A DNA stretch of 33,571 bases, from contig NW_003140811.1 in the NCBI RefSeq assembly GCF_000003605.2, positions 816,238 through 849,808 of the forward strand. Direction: 5' to 3'. The first letter of the stretch is position 1; the number at the start of each line of letters is the position of its first letter. The position numbers and the translations under genes are program-made. The notes under the pieces were generated by a model. That model made no database searches. It was not told the origin of the DNA and worked only from the letters and a program-made list of their open reading frames with translations. The DNA comes from Saccoglossus kowalevskii. Lineage: Eukaryota; Hemichordata; Enteropneusta; Harrimaniidae. This document shows, in pieces, positions 1 to 11,100 of this stretch.

Positions 1-1854
1 AACCATACAACTATTATAATTGCCGTCTGTACTGACTAATTTTTTGAGTGTTTAAATAAAACATTACTATTACAAGTTTTACAACTTAATTTAATAGCAT
101 CGATAGTGTAATTTTGAAGTTTTTAATTCCATGTAATGAATTCGACGGAGTGATAAAAACAAAGATTTACAATTGTATACAAAGGGTGAAAAGTACAAAG
201 TCACGCGAGATGTGAATTGACCAGAAATCGCAAGACGAACGTAGATTACTGAAAAGAACTGGTTAGTTTTTGCCACGGGCTGTTTTTGCTGATACCTTTG
301 TATACTTGCAAAGCGTGTCATTACTTGCGTTTTTGAAAACGGTGGTACAACATTTTCAAGCGTTCACTTGTTATTTGACATTTGATTAAGAATTCGTTCG
401 ATTGACGCGAGATCTTCGTCGCATATCACAATAGATCTAAGTTTCATCAATATTCCCGAGCTCTGGTATAGATTTACTATAGATTTAAACATAGTCCAAA
501 ACATGAATCAAACCATATACAATAATAGTTACTATCACCCAGAATACATCGCTTAAGGTATAGATAGAAATGATAACTATTTTTTTTACGACGAATGATG
601 TTTTACAACTACGCGTTTAAACAAAAAAGGCAGAATAAACAGAATAACGTGAGTCAATTTCAAACATGTTTTGCGTAGTCACGTGTTAGGTGTGTACATG
701 TTATCACGTGCTGTCAAGTATAGGGAAATATACAAGATAAAAAAACACATCAAGGAACGTTATAGATTTTCATTTCCCGTGACCACATTTTATGGAGGTT
801 AAGCACTGACCACAAACAAACACACACTTATGTCACCACATGCATAGGAATGGCATATATTCACCAACATCGAGTTATTTACTGAAGCACTATTATTTTC
901 TTTTATTAACAGAACCTTGTAAGTTTAACCTTATAGTAAAACGATGTGATGGGACATAGTGACCCATCATTAAGTCGAATCTCTTACTTTCTATTAGAGT
1001 AGTGTAAATTGAAGAATTATCACTGCATTTACTAACCCCGTTGTGTTAGGCGAGAGGTGAAGAGTTGACTTAAAGCTCGGATCTATGTAGTCTAGCGGCA
1101 AATTTCTCAAATCATTCTCGTATATTTAAAGATAAACACTGCGACGCGGTGATGAAATGCACCCCGACTAGTACCTCCCATAAACTCTACATCGTAGATC
1201 ATAAAGTTCCAACACATAACATAAATGCGTCCTTTCGTTTAATACCCTGTTAGCATTATGTTCAATAGTGCACGAGTGTGTAATGATTACGGAGAACTTT
1301 CATCGTATGTTTCATATAATGAATGTCGAAGTCTATAACGAGGGAGTAAACCATGCACGCATCAAGTACTATGAGATCGCAATAAGACAGATTTGGACGT
1401 CGGCAGCCTTATTACGAAACCTCCAGTCGTTACCATGCGTGCGTGTTTGGGCGTTTAATCGACACATGAATTGCCAATACACTAAAAAAAAAAGCAGCAC
1501 CACCTGGTTAATAGTACTCCGCTTTTTATGAAAATATTTGTAAAAGGTTAAATTCGGCGGTCGTTGCAACGCTCCGTGGGTTAAAAACAACTGCCCACCA
1601 GCAAGGAGTGATATTTAACGATGTGTGCTCTCCCACGAAGACCGATTAAGCGTGCATGTGGTGTTAGTGACCATTATCGTGATTTGTCGTCTCTCTGGCC
1701 ACACGCCTGCAACGTACCGCTGGGAGCCCTCTATTTTTAATCTTCGACATCACGGGTCTACACGATCTTGACGTCAGAGCGCTACGTGGGCTCTACGACA
1801 ATACAGTATACACTATTTTTTTGTGCTAAAATTACATTCATTTATTTTAAACAG
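1..1854. other. Left flank without a recognised gene
   Basis: AT-rich DNA in which the open frames are short (under 90 codons), lack splice-site support and resemble no family I know. The only motif I would mark is a perfect TGACGTCA palindrome (CRE type) at 1769-1776, 112 bases before the start codon of the next gene. A splice-acceptor-like sequence, pyrimidine-rich and ending in CAG at 1852-1854, directly precedes an in-frame open stretch (1855-1887), so an upstream exon of the following gene may lie in this flank or beyond the window. I could not find it with confidence. Confidence 0.5.
1769..1776. promoter_or_regulatory. CRE-like TGACGTCA palindrome
   Basis: Perfect eight-base cAMP-response-element palindrome 112 bases upstream of the proposed ATG at 1888. 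A second perfect copy lies at 2641-2648 inside intron 2 of the same gene. CREB/ATF factors bind this motif in animals; that it acts here is inference from position only, and such an 8-mer can occur by chance. Confidence 0.3.
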
Positions 1855-1887
1855 AAAAGAAGAGCAAAAGAGCGACTGCTTTTGAAG

Positions 1888-4800
1888 ATGCAGGGACGCA
1901 ATGCAGCAGAGAAAGCCCCTGGAATTGGTAAGTTTATAAATCTATCATTGACTCGCCGAAGTAGGAGTTGGTCGTACTTTGAAGCAAAAAGATAACTGAT
2001 CACGTGGTTTTATCAACACGCAAAGATGTTTAGACTGTTGGCTCGTATCTTTAGTTATTGTAAAGAAGTATCAAGCTTTCTAAACGCGATATCATAGCGT
2101 GATCCCATGGGTGGATATGACTGGAAGCACGAGCGTAGGCGCTGAATATACTAGTATGCATTTAAAGCTAGTTTGTTATCATACTAATATTTGAAAATAG
2201 CGAGTACGTACGACAAAAGCTCGAATTTCTTTCTTTGATAGCGGTAATTACCCGTATGACTCTAGTTTTTGAGCATATAGTACATTGAACTTCATTCTTG
2301 CTGCTGGGTTAAATCCACTTGTCGGACTACGCGATTGTCCAGAGAGGGCGACATAGATAAGGAAGCGAGGAAGAATACAACCATCTAAATTATTAATGGC
2401 TCGTACTATTTGCTGTGATTTGTTCTTGTAGGTGTTATGCTACCAGGCAAAGTGAGAAGGTCTCGTAAATATGAACCTCGATACGAATTTTCGGAATCTG
2501 TACCGGACCTGGAGCATAGTGATGAGTAAGTGTTGAAATATTTTCAGATACTATGCTAAAACTACACTGACCTTTGAACTATGACATGTCAACAACCTCT
2601 ATGCTGAGTGTGTCTTCAGTTAGGGTTCTACGAGCATATATGACGTCATCGTGATGGAAAAAGAATAAATATATTTACAAATATTAAGTGTTGGAAACAC
2701 CTCGGGAAAGAGGGGTGTTGTGGAGCGACACGTTGACACTTTCAAGTCCACCACTTTTAAGTTTTCGGTGGGGGGAATAATGGCTAGTAACACTCGCTGT
2801 GGCTTGGCTTCGCTTCATTAATGCAAAAAATCACTAGCGGCAACGCGGACGCTGATTGGTTGCTCGCGTTGTCGGTTTTTTGGCCAGTGTATACTGATAG
2901 AAAACATGCCAATTATAAAATAACTGTTTAAATCACGTGGATACTGAGTAGTAAGTTTCTGAGACTATATCGAGTGTAACGACCCACCCCTCGAATTAAT
3001 CTGTAAATAGTACGAGAGGTATTTCAACTTTTCCGTAGCACAGGCAGTTTACAATTATTTAAAAATGGATACAAATAATTCTAACAGAAATTATGTGTTT
3101 TTGTTATCATATAGGCTTCTAATTGATACGAGCTCTCCAGTTAAGGAACGGATTCATGGTGGCATTGACGGTCATTCCACTAGGACGTCCATGACTAACA
3201 TGCATGGGCACCGACCACGCAAAAGGAGTCAACTCGCTGACATGATTCCTATGCAGAGTCTTATCGATAAAATTATTGCCAGGCGCCAAATTACAGATAG
3301 GTATTTGGACGATCGGTATAGACGTTATAGAGGGCGTCCTTCGGAGGAAGACAAAACTCCGATGATGATCCGGTAAGCAGAGTGCTACATGCATGACTAC
3401 AATACGTATCATTCAGTGATAATTTACCGATCACCTATAGCGCAGTTGTAGTTGCATTCAGCCATCGGACCTAAGTAATGTATTCATGATAGAAATATTG
3501 CCAAATTCATATTACAATGGCGGCAGTCGTCGCGCCGCGTCCTGTTCGATATGGGACTCATAGCGACGTATACAACGCGTGTAAAATACATTGTTTATTT
3601 ACATGATATTCGAACACGCGCTGCGCGACGACCACTGCGCTTTAAGCTATGTTCTCGCGTTACGCTAAACATTGAGCTTTGTGTTTAATGTTGTCTGAGA
3701 TTGTGATAACGAATCCAATTCTGTTCATTTTTAGGAGTTATAGGCAACCAGAACCGCCTTTTGCGATTCAAAATAACCCACGGGTAAGGTAAGTGACATT
3801 AGTTTCTGTTTTTGCCCCACAACGTCGTTTATTTTTGTTTGTTTTTTGGACGACCTAAACTTGAAGTATGGCAATATTTTTTTATCGTAATGAATATCCT
3901 CTTATTATATGAATATATGCATTTTTTCATTTCAGAAAGTTTGTTTTCATATCACCGAGGAGAGATCGTGACCGTATTATCACCGGGCCAACATCCAGCA
4001 TTGTTGTCATCGAAAAACCGTCGCCTCTTCCTCTACTAGAAAGAGATGAGGATAAAATGCGGCAGCAAAAATGGAACAATCGAACCCAGGAATTGGATGT
4101 TAAAACGTGGAAACCAAACTTGGAGTATTTACATCGACATCATGTTCATCCTGCCGCCGACCGCGAAGACAGGCATGTTAGAAACTATAAACTCGAAAGA
4201 CAATTAGGCATGAAAATGGAAGGGCAGGGAATGTACAGCGATTCACACTTAACGACTCAGGCCAGGGTCTTACCACCGATCCGAATACCATGCCAGCCTA
4301 TCTTCGGAGACAGGAACCATGAAAAGCGAGGGGAATTGACGGAGTCTCGAAAAAGTACATGTAGCTCTGCAAGGTCGTCGAAAAGAAACATTACACTCGG
4401 GGACATTGATGTGGTGGAGAAAGAGAATGCACATCGCAATGAGCAGTCCGAGAGCAGAACTGACCAACAGATTGAATACACTAAGAGCGGAGAGACGTCG
4501 CGGGCGAACGAGGACTTGATTCTCGAAATAAAAGGTGAGGAAATCAAGAAAAACGATACAAAGGAAAAGCTTAACAGTAGTGGCGACGAGTCGAAATCAA
4601 TCGAGCATCACAAAATGGAGGTACGGATCCCGATGGGTGTGCCACGCGTACCAACAAATACACCTGACCTTCCTGGTGAAGAATACGATGACGAGGAGGA
4701 GGAGGGAGACGACATCAATAGAATGGAAACAGCTAACCGACCGAAATGTGTGACAGAATCAGAAAAAGTAGACAATAATACAGAAGTTGATAACAATATC

Positions 4801-5025
4801 ACAATTAGCGTCATAACAGTTGTCCCGTTCGACAACGCTAATGTGGTTAAAACTTCGTCAGATTCGAATAACAACTCAGATAGCAAACCAACTGTCAGTG
4901 ATAGGCCACCCAACGAGTCAGAACTAGGCGTCCCCACCATAACAATGACATGTGCAACTCCCATTCCTGGTACAATTTCACGGACAAATACACCAGCTCC
5001 TCCAGTTTCACCACAACGTGACTAA
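1888..5025 (+). CDS. Five-exon gene for an unrecognised 511-residue charged protein
   Basis: Exons 1888-1927, 2432-2525, 3115-3372, 3735-3788 and 3936-5025 join into 512 codons including TAA. Every junction has GT..AG ends and the phases match: GG|T after exon 1 (phase 1), then GA|G, CG|G and AG|A (all phase 2). Introns are short (504, 589, 362 and 147 bases). The product begins MQGRNAAEKAPGIGVMLPGK. The first third is Arg-rich, with a RYLDDRYRRYRGRP stretch near residues 105-120. Residues about 160-245 form the least repetitive and perhaps folded part (KTWKPNLEYLHRHHVHP). The rest is hydrophilic and probably disordered, with an acidic run of Asp/Glu near 396-408 and a Pro/Thr-rich tail ending APPVSPQRD. 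I see no signal peptide, membrane segment or catalytic motif, and I cannot assign a function. The start is uncertain, because the frame stays open upstream to an acceptor-like CAG at 1852-1854, so an upstream coding exon is possible. It is convergent with MBD4. Confidence 0.8.
3519..3640. repeat. GC-rich fold-back element in intron 3 of the unknown gene
   Basis: A left arm at 3519-3548 (GGCGGCAGTCGTCGCGCCGC...) and a right arm at 3611-3640 (CGAACACGCGCTGCGCGACG...) are imperfect inverted repeats about 30 bases long, sharing GTCGTCGCGC and GTTCG cores. The roughly 60-base loop is AT-rich. The element is far more CpG-rich than its surroundings and has no coding capacity, so it looks like a short MITE or its solo ends. 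A close relative of the right arm recurs at 31961-31986 (GGCGCGACGACTACTGCCCTTTAA), showing that it belongs to a family. I found no clear target-site duplication. Confidence 0.55.
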
Positions 5026-5131
5026 TACAATCAAGTTTAATAATCTGATATTACGAGTCTGGCGTGGCTAGTTGGCAAAAACGAATGCACACGCAGTAGC
5101 ATTCAGCAAGGCTATAACATTCCCCAGATTT

Positions 5132-5160
5132 TGGTCGTGCGTCGCTTAGCAACACGACCA
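5132..5160. other. Small hairpin in the 3' UTR of the unknown gene
   Basis: An eight-base perfect stem, TGGTCGTG at 5132-5139 and CACGACCA at 5153-5160, closes a 13-base loop about 110 bases after the stop codon. If transcribed it would form an RNA stem-loop. It is GC-rich against an AT-rich background. Function unknown; it could be chance or the remnant of a fold-back repeat. Confidence 0.3.
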
Positions 5161-5569
5161 GACTACACGACAAACTCTTGAAGCATTCGTAGAAGAAAAT
5201 CATATTGTAATATCAAACTTTTAGTGCTGCGTGTGACATATTTTATTATTACAGATAGTTTTTGTGTACCCTACATTCCCCAACATCAACTGTGCCGTGC
5301 ATGTTCGGAAAATGAAAAACAAAACAATAGATGTATAAAAACAAAAATATGATTTAGACAGCATGTTTGATGCAATTATTGTGGTGGCGCTGCTGTGGTT
5401 GATATGCAAAGCTATTCATCAATTCATTGTAGGCATACCCGTATACGTGTATTTATTGTCATAGTATTGTTTTTCTTGCATTTCGTTTTGCTGTAGATAT
5501 ATGTTACTCAGCATCTTTTTACATGAATGAAACAATACGCATGCGCATCATGACATTAACAGCATGACG

Positions 5570-5575
5570 AATAAA
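5570..5575 (+). terminator. Poly(A) signal AATAAA for the unknown gene
   Basis: Canonical AATAAA 545 bases after the TAA of the 1888-5025 gene, followed within 30 bases by T/G-rich sequence (AGTTTTGAG...). It lies before the fold-back element at 5638. It fits a 3' UTR of about 560 bases, but no transcript data are available here. Confidence 0.4.
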
Positions 5576-5637
5576 GTTTTGAGACTTAGCGATCTGATTG
5601 GCTGGCTGAATTTTAATATAAACCTTATAACATATTC

Positions 5638-5758
5638 CATGGAGGTAAAAAGAGAAGGAGTCACAGCCAAAATAATCCTCCTAAACTTCTTTTGTTTTAG
5701 TCAAGTTTAATCCCATAATTCCCTTTGTCTTATCGTCCTTTCTCTTTTTACCTCCATG
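5638..5758. mobile_element. 121-bp MITE-like fold-back with 7-bp target duplication
   Basis: The ends are inverted copies: 19 bases match exactly (CATGGAGGTAAAAAGAGAA), and the match continues as GGA after one extra base. The element is flanked on both sides by the direct repeat CATATTC, at 5631-5637 and 5759-5765, as expected of a target-site duplication. The interior is short and AT-rich with no reading frame. This is the structure of a non-autonomous DNA transposon; a duplication of 7-8 bases would suit hAT-like or related families, but I cannot name the family. The near-identity of the arms suggests a relatively young insertion. Confidence 0.8.
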
Positions 5759-5972
5759 CATATTCCGAACTAACTTCGCTCATCTACAAGTGGCGTTATT
5801 TATTTTAGTGACATTTACCCCTATATTGTATGTGGATCACAATCCTACATCCATTGTAGGTTTTCTGGACATAAATTCTACGAATTAATTATGCCAATTA
5901 TACAAGACACGACCAACGGCATGGCTAGGCGTGTCACATGGTATACAAGGTTATTCCGAAGTGTGTGTGTAT

Positions 5973-5986
5973 GGGGGGGGGGGGGG
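5973..5986. repeat. G14 homopolymer next to a GT microsatellite
   Basis: Fourteen consecutive G residues directly follow a (GT)n run at about 5961-5970. Long G runs are rare in AT-rich DNA. They are prone to length variation and sequencing error, so the exact length should not be trusted. Confidence 0.8.
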
Positions 5987-8176
5987 CTTGGCTAGTATAA
6001 GTAGGACATACGAGTGTTCAGCAATATAAAAATGATTACAATTTTAATACACACCTTTTAAAAAATCTAAATTTCTTAATTTGGAGAAACACCAGGAAGA
6101 TATGTTTCGAGAAGATACGAGCGTCTCTGCGTATTCCACGTGTTTGGGTTTAGGTGGGACATTCAAAACAACAATGACTTCCACAGCCAAAACACTCAAT
6201 TTCTACGCATCGTTCAGAATGCCCAACCACGTGCCAATCCGAAGAGAACAAGTACGTTTCAGGCAATGTAAATTCATAAATACGAATGAAAATGTAAATT
6301 TACTTTACAATGCCGGTACACACGAGTTGATAGTCACGTGAATTAGAATAGTAACGGCCATGCGGTAAGGATGAGTACGACAGAAACGATATAATATTAC
6401 TGTATAAACGTGGCGATATTTAGAAACGGATTCCTGATCCAGAGTAGCGTTAATTCACAAATCCTAATCAAGGAATATTACCAAAAAGTACACACGCAAT
6501 ATATATATCAGACAACGGAGGTCTAATCCACCAGCACAGATTTTAGTTTAGCCTGTAATTATTGCATGGTTTTTTCACCCCATATTTAAGTCACTATATG
6601 AACTGTTTCATATTACTATACTGTTGAGAGAGATAGTACGGTCACAGTTACGCGCACGATTGGCATATGCCAATTTACACCGGTTTCCCACCGTGACGGG
6701 TGTGGCCGAAAAACGCGATACCAAACCACATCGTTCATTGTATTTACAACTGCCCGGCTTATTGCATGTTGGCTATTTTTTTCCACTGTACCCAAATAGA
6801 AAGCTAATATTAGTTCTGCATGAATTGCTATTTACTCAAATATACTTAATAGAGTGCTACGAAATTCACAAATATAGAATCAAACGAATAGATTATATTA
6901 TATCATTTTTCAAGCCAGTTTAATTGACGACAATGGTAAAACCCCATTTGATTAGTTCTTACAAGCAATGTTATTTTTTACTGGCCATTTATCGCAGTTA
7001 TGTTTTGCTACACATTAAAAGCAATCAAAGACGACATTTGCTACCAGGCAAAAAAAAAAAAAAAGTGATTTACAACCACACCATAGAGGGCGCTGATATA
7101 TTCTTTTTCGCACGAAACATACATGTACACAATTCATTTTATAAACCATATATATATATATATACTTTTATTATATTTGTGTGAAATAAACATTATAAAT
7201 GAACAATGTGAAAGCCGTCAAAACTAACATAGTAGATACCTTGAAAGAAGTATTTTTAGCAAGCATGGTAATTAACGCGACTAATTTAGTATATTCATAC
7301 AGCGAGAGATTTGGCAATAATTCAATTTCATGAAAGTGAAATTACAATTCAGTAATTATATATTACGTTGTCTTTATGTAATGCATACACAGGGGGCCAA
7401 AGTAGAGCATGATTTATTATGAACTGATACCACTATTGACATGCATTTTTTTTCAAAAGTCTCAAGGCTAAAAAGAAAAACAGAACACTTAAGAAAAATC
7501 GATTTTAAATTTCAAAGAGAGTCATACATCACAACACAAGACTCTTTTTAATATGTATGTTCAGTAAGAAAGTTTGGCTATATTAGAAATATTGTACATC
7601 CTGTTATTAGGTATAAAATGAATCCAAAATAATAAAATAAAATATATTTATCTATATTCAAGTGACTTAAACATTAAAATTTTCCCCACAAAAAAATATT
7701 GTTATTTGAATACTTGAGAGCACTAGTTATGAATACATTACACGAATGTCAGATACTTTATGTCTAAAGAACTCTCAGCCTGATATATGTTTCAGTGCTA
7801 CTAAATATTATGATACCCCCCACCCCCTGACACACAAAATTAGAGAAAGTACATCTCTTAACAAATTAGTGTGGTTCAGAATACCCACTGAATGCTGGGT
7901 AATCAGCCTCTAATAATAAAATAAAGATATAAGACGAGAATGCAGTCAGAAATCCCAATCCCATAATGCACTGTAACTATAATCTAAGCGTTGGATTGTT
8001 GACACACCAACAGAGAACATAGGCTAATGATAAAAATGTGAGACAAATTAGTTTTACCCTCCTTAATTATCACCCATTGACTGGCGACAAAACATCTACA
8101 GCTTATTTTCATCAGAATAGAGAGATGACATTGTGACTGATGTAGCATGTACCACATAGCAGGTATAAAATTCAAT
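5987..8176. other. Intergenic region between two convergent genes
   Basis: This is the space between the unknown gene (+) and MBD4 (-). Its open frames (for example 6081-6341, 6624-6923 and 6924-7184) have AT-driven composition, no recognisable domains and no supporting splice sites. A (TA)n microsatellite lies at 7149-7164 and an A run near 7051-7065. The left part of this stretch presumably includes the distal 3' UTR of MBD4. Confidence 0.6.
7413..7418 (-). terminator. Candidate poly(A) signal for MBD4
   Basis: TTTATT on the + strand reads AATAAA on the MBD4 strand, about 760 bases after its stop codon. I saw no canonical hexamer nearer the stop. Weaker variants such as ATTAAA (near 7547) are possible alternatives, so the true end of the transcript is uncertain. 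Confidence 0.25.
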
Positions 8177-11100
8177 CTATAAATCTAATTGTTTATAATT
8201 CTGCCACAACCAATCATGATATTTATTCAACATGTGGTCTTCAGGTTTTACCTAATATAAAAAACAAACAATCAGTACATTTTGCATTGCATCACAGTAC
8301 GTTAGGTTCTAATTATAATGCAGGGATATGTTTATATTAGTTTTATATTTTACTGACTACTGCTATGATACAGCTTTATAGAAATGGGACGGTAAAATGG
8401 TAAGTAAACAGCCTTTATATTGCTCAAATGATCCAAGTGTTCTATAACCAATATAAATTACTTGCCTGTTTCCACTCATTGACACAAAATATTCGATAAG
8501 AATCATTCCCATATTTCCCAATCCCATATAATTCTATAGGATATTTCCAGTTTTTATGAATATATTCTTCTATAATGAACCAAAAAAAAAACAGATTGAA
8601 TATGATGCAGTAATAAGTCAGTTATTATTCATGGGGGAAAAAGCACTACTTGAAATATGCAACAGGATATTTGAAATACACATGAAGATGTACTCATAAA
8701 CACATCAAGGTATATTTGAAATACACATCAAGGTATATTTGTAATACACATCAAGGTATATTTGAAATACACATCAACGTGTATTTGAAATAAACATCAA
8801 GGTATATTTGAAACCCAAATCAAGGTATATTTGAAATACACATCAATGTATATTTGAAATAAACATCAAGGTATATTTGAAATACACATCAAGGTATATT
8901 CGAAATACACATCAAGGTATATTTGAAATACACATCAAAGTATATTTTAAATACACATCAAGGTATATTTGAAATAAATATCAAGGTATATTTGAAATAC
9001 ACATCAAAGTATATTTGAAACCCAAATCAAGGTATATTTGAAATACACATCAAAGTATATTTTAAATACACATCAAGGTGTATTTGAAATACACATCAAG
9101 GTATATTTGAAATAAACATCAAGGTATATTTGAAATACACATCAAAGTATATTTGAAATACACATCAAGGTATATTTGAAATACACATCAAGGTATATTT
9201 GAAATACACATCAAGGTATATTTGAAATACACATCAAAGTATATTTGAAATACACATCAAGGTATATTTGAAATACACATCAAGGTATATTTGAAATACA
9301 CATCAAAGTATATTTGAAATACACATCAAGGTATATTTGTAATACACATCAAGGTATATTTGAAATACACATCAAACTATATATGAAACCCAAATCAAGG
9401 TATATTTGAAATACACATCAAAGTATATTTGTAATACACATCAAGGTATATTTGAAATAAACATCAAGGTATATTTGAAATATACATCAAGGTATATTTG
9501 AAATACACATCAAGGTATATTTGAAATACACATCAAAGTATATTTGAAATACACATTAAGTATATTTGAAATACACATTAAGTATATTTGAAATACACAT
9601 TAAGTATATTTGAAATACACATCAAAGTATATTTGAAATACACATCAAGGTATATTTGTAATACACATCAAGGTATATTTGAAATACACATCAAACTATA
9701 TATGAAACCCAAATCAAGGTATATTTGAAATACACATCAAAGTATATTTGTAATACACATCAAGGTATATTTGAAATAAACATCAAGGTATATTTGAAAT
9801 ATACATCAAGGTATATTTGAAATACACATCAAGGTATATTTGAAATACACATCAAGGTATATTTGAAATACACATTAAATATATTTGAAATACACATTAA
9901 GTATATTTGAAATACACATTAAGTATATTTGAAATACACATTAAATATATTTGAAATACACATTAAGTATATTTGAAATACACATTAAGGTTATTTGAAA
10001 CAAATTATTCTTACCAGAAAATCTGATCAACATTTTAGCTCTTTTATCATAAAGTCCTAGAGGGTGAATCAAATTGGCTATCTCTTTCCAATCAGCGTTG
10101 ATTGTTTCCACAGCTGAGGGCCATTTGGTGAAGAACTGCCATAGAATTGGAATTGCAGCTTTACCTAGGAAGAATTGGAATGAATTACTGAACTTAGGAC
10201 AATCTCTCCATTCATGTCATATCCAAATTAAACCGTAAATGCTATAATAGAGTTTGGGGTTTAGGAGTATTGGTACGTACATTTTAATATAAAATACCTC
10301 TCATCACCCAAGGATATGGACCATATATTCTTTATTAGTAGCATATGCGCCGACGTAAATCACAGGTATATGTTCAAAATAAGTAATATTTTAATGATTC
10401 AATATACAATAATATGTCCATTTTGATTTTATATACACATCTAAATGAGCAAATACAATTACTCCAACTTTTAAAAAACTGAAACAAACTGGCTCGTGAA
10501 TGACTGGTTCTGCAATTGAAAATTTGAAAATTGTCCCTTGTCAGTGTGCAAATTTTAGGTAATTACAACCTGACAATAATATTGCATGCCAAATTGCAAA
10601 ATTATAGTGAGCATAGAGAAAGCGTCCAAAAGCCACTTGTGAAGTGAGATCTATAGATAACATGTGTATATATAGAAAAGTATGGAAGAGATATGTATAC
10701 TAGTAGTAGTACCCTAAGAGTTTGAAAATGATGTACTTTTCAGTCAATTTGTTGTTTCACAAATTATGCGAAGCGAAAAAGCTCATTCATGATAAAACAT
10801 ATTCAGGATGTTGTTCAATGATCAGGCAATTGTTCTCTGCCATTTTCATCAGCGGCAACACACGAATCATTCGTAGTGCCGTCTTGAATTTCACTCAACT
10901 TGCATGTGAACTTATAACTTCCGCAGTTCATGCTCGCTGACTCTCTATGAATATGTCAGTTCTATTTTAAGTACCAGTAAATCACTAAACTACTCAGCTG
11001 CGCTCACTTACTAGGCATTGCCTGCTACATATTACATATTTAATTATTTCACATATACATCCCATGGTGCATTTCTCTTTTTGTGTGCACAGTAACCAAT

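Noticed and set aside
2837-2873. GCGGCAACGCG ... CGCGTTGTCGG hairpin with a CCAAT-box-like ATTGG in its loop, as a possible alternative promoter
   Set aside because: Imperfect 11-base stem inside intron 2 of the unknown gene; no start codon or exon follows it that would fit the gene.
6081-7184. Three consecutive plus-strand open frames of 86-99 codons
   Set aside because: No homology, no splice support, AT-driven residue content and no shared conserved start context; treated as chance.
8655-9997. Possible CRISPR array because of many short regular repeats
   Set aside because: Units are directly adjacent with no spacers, the host is eukaryotic, and no cas genes exist.
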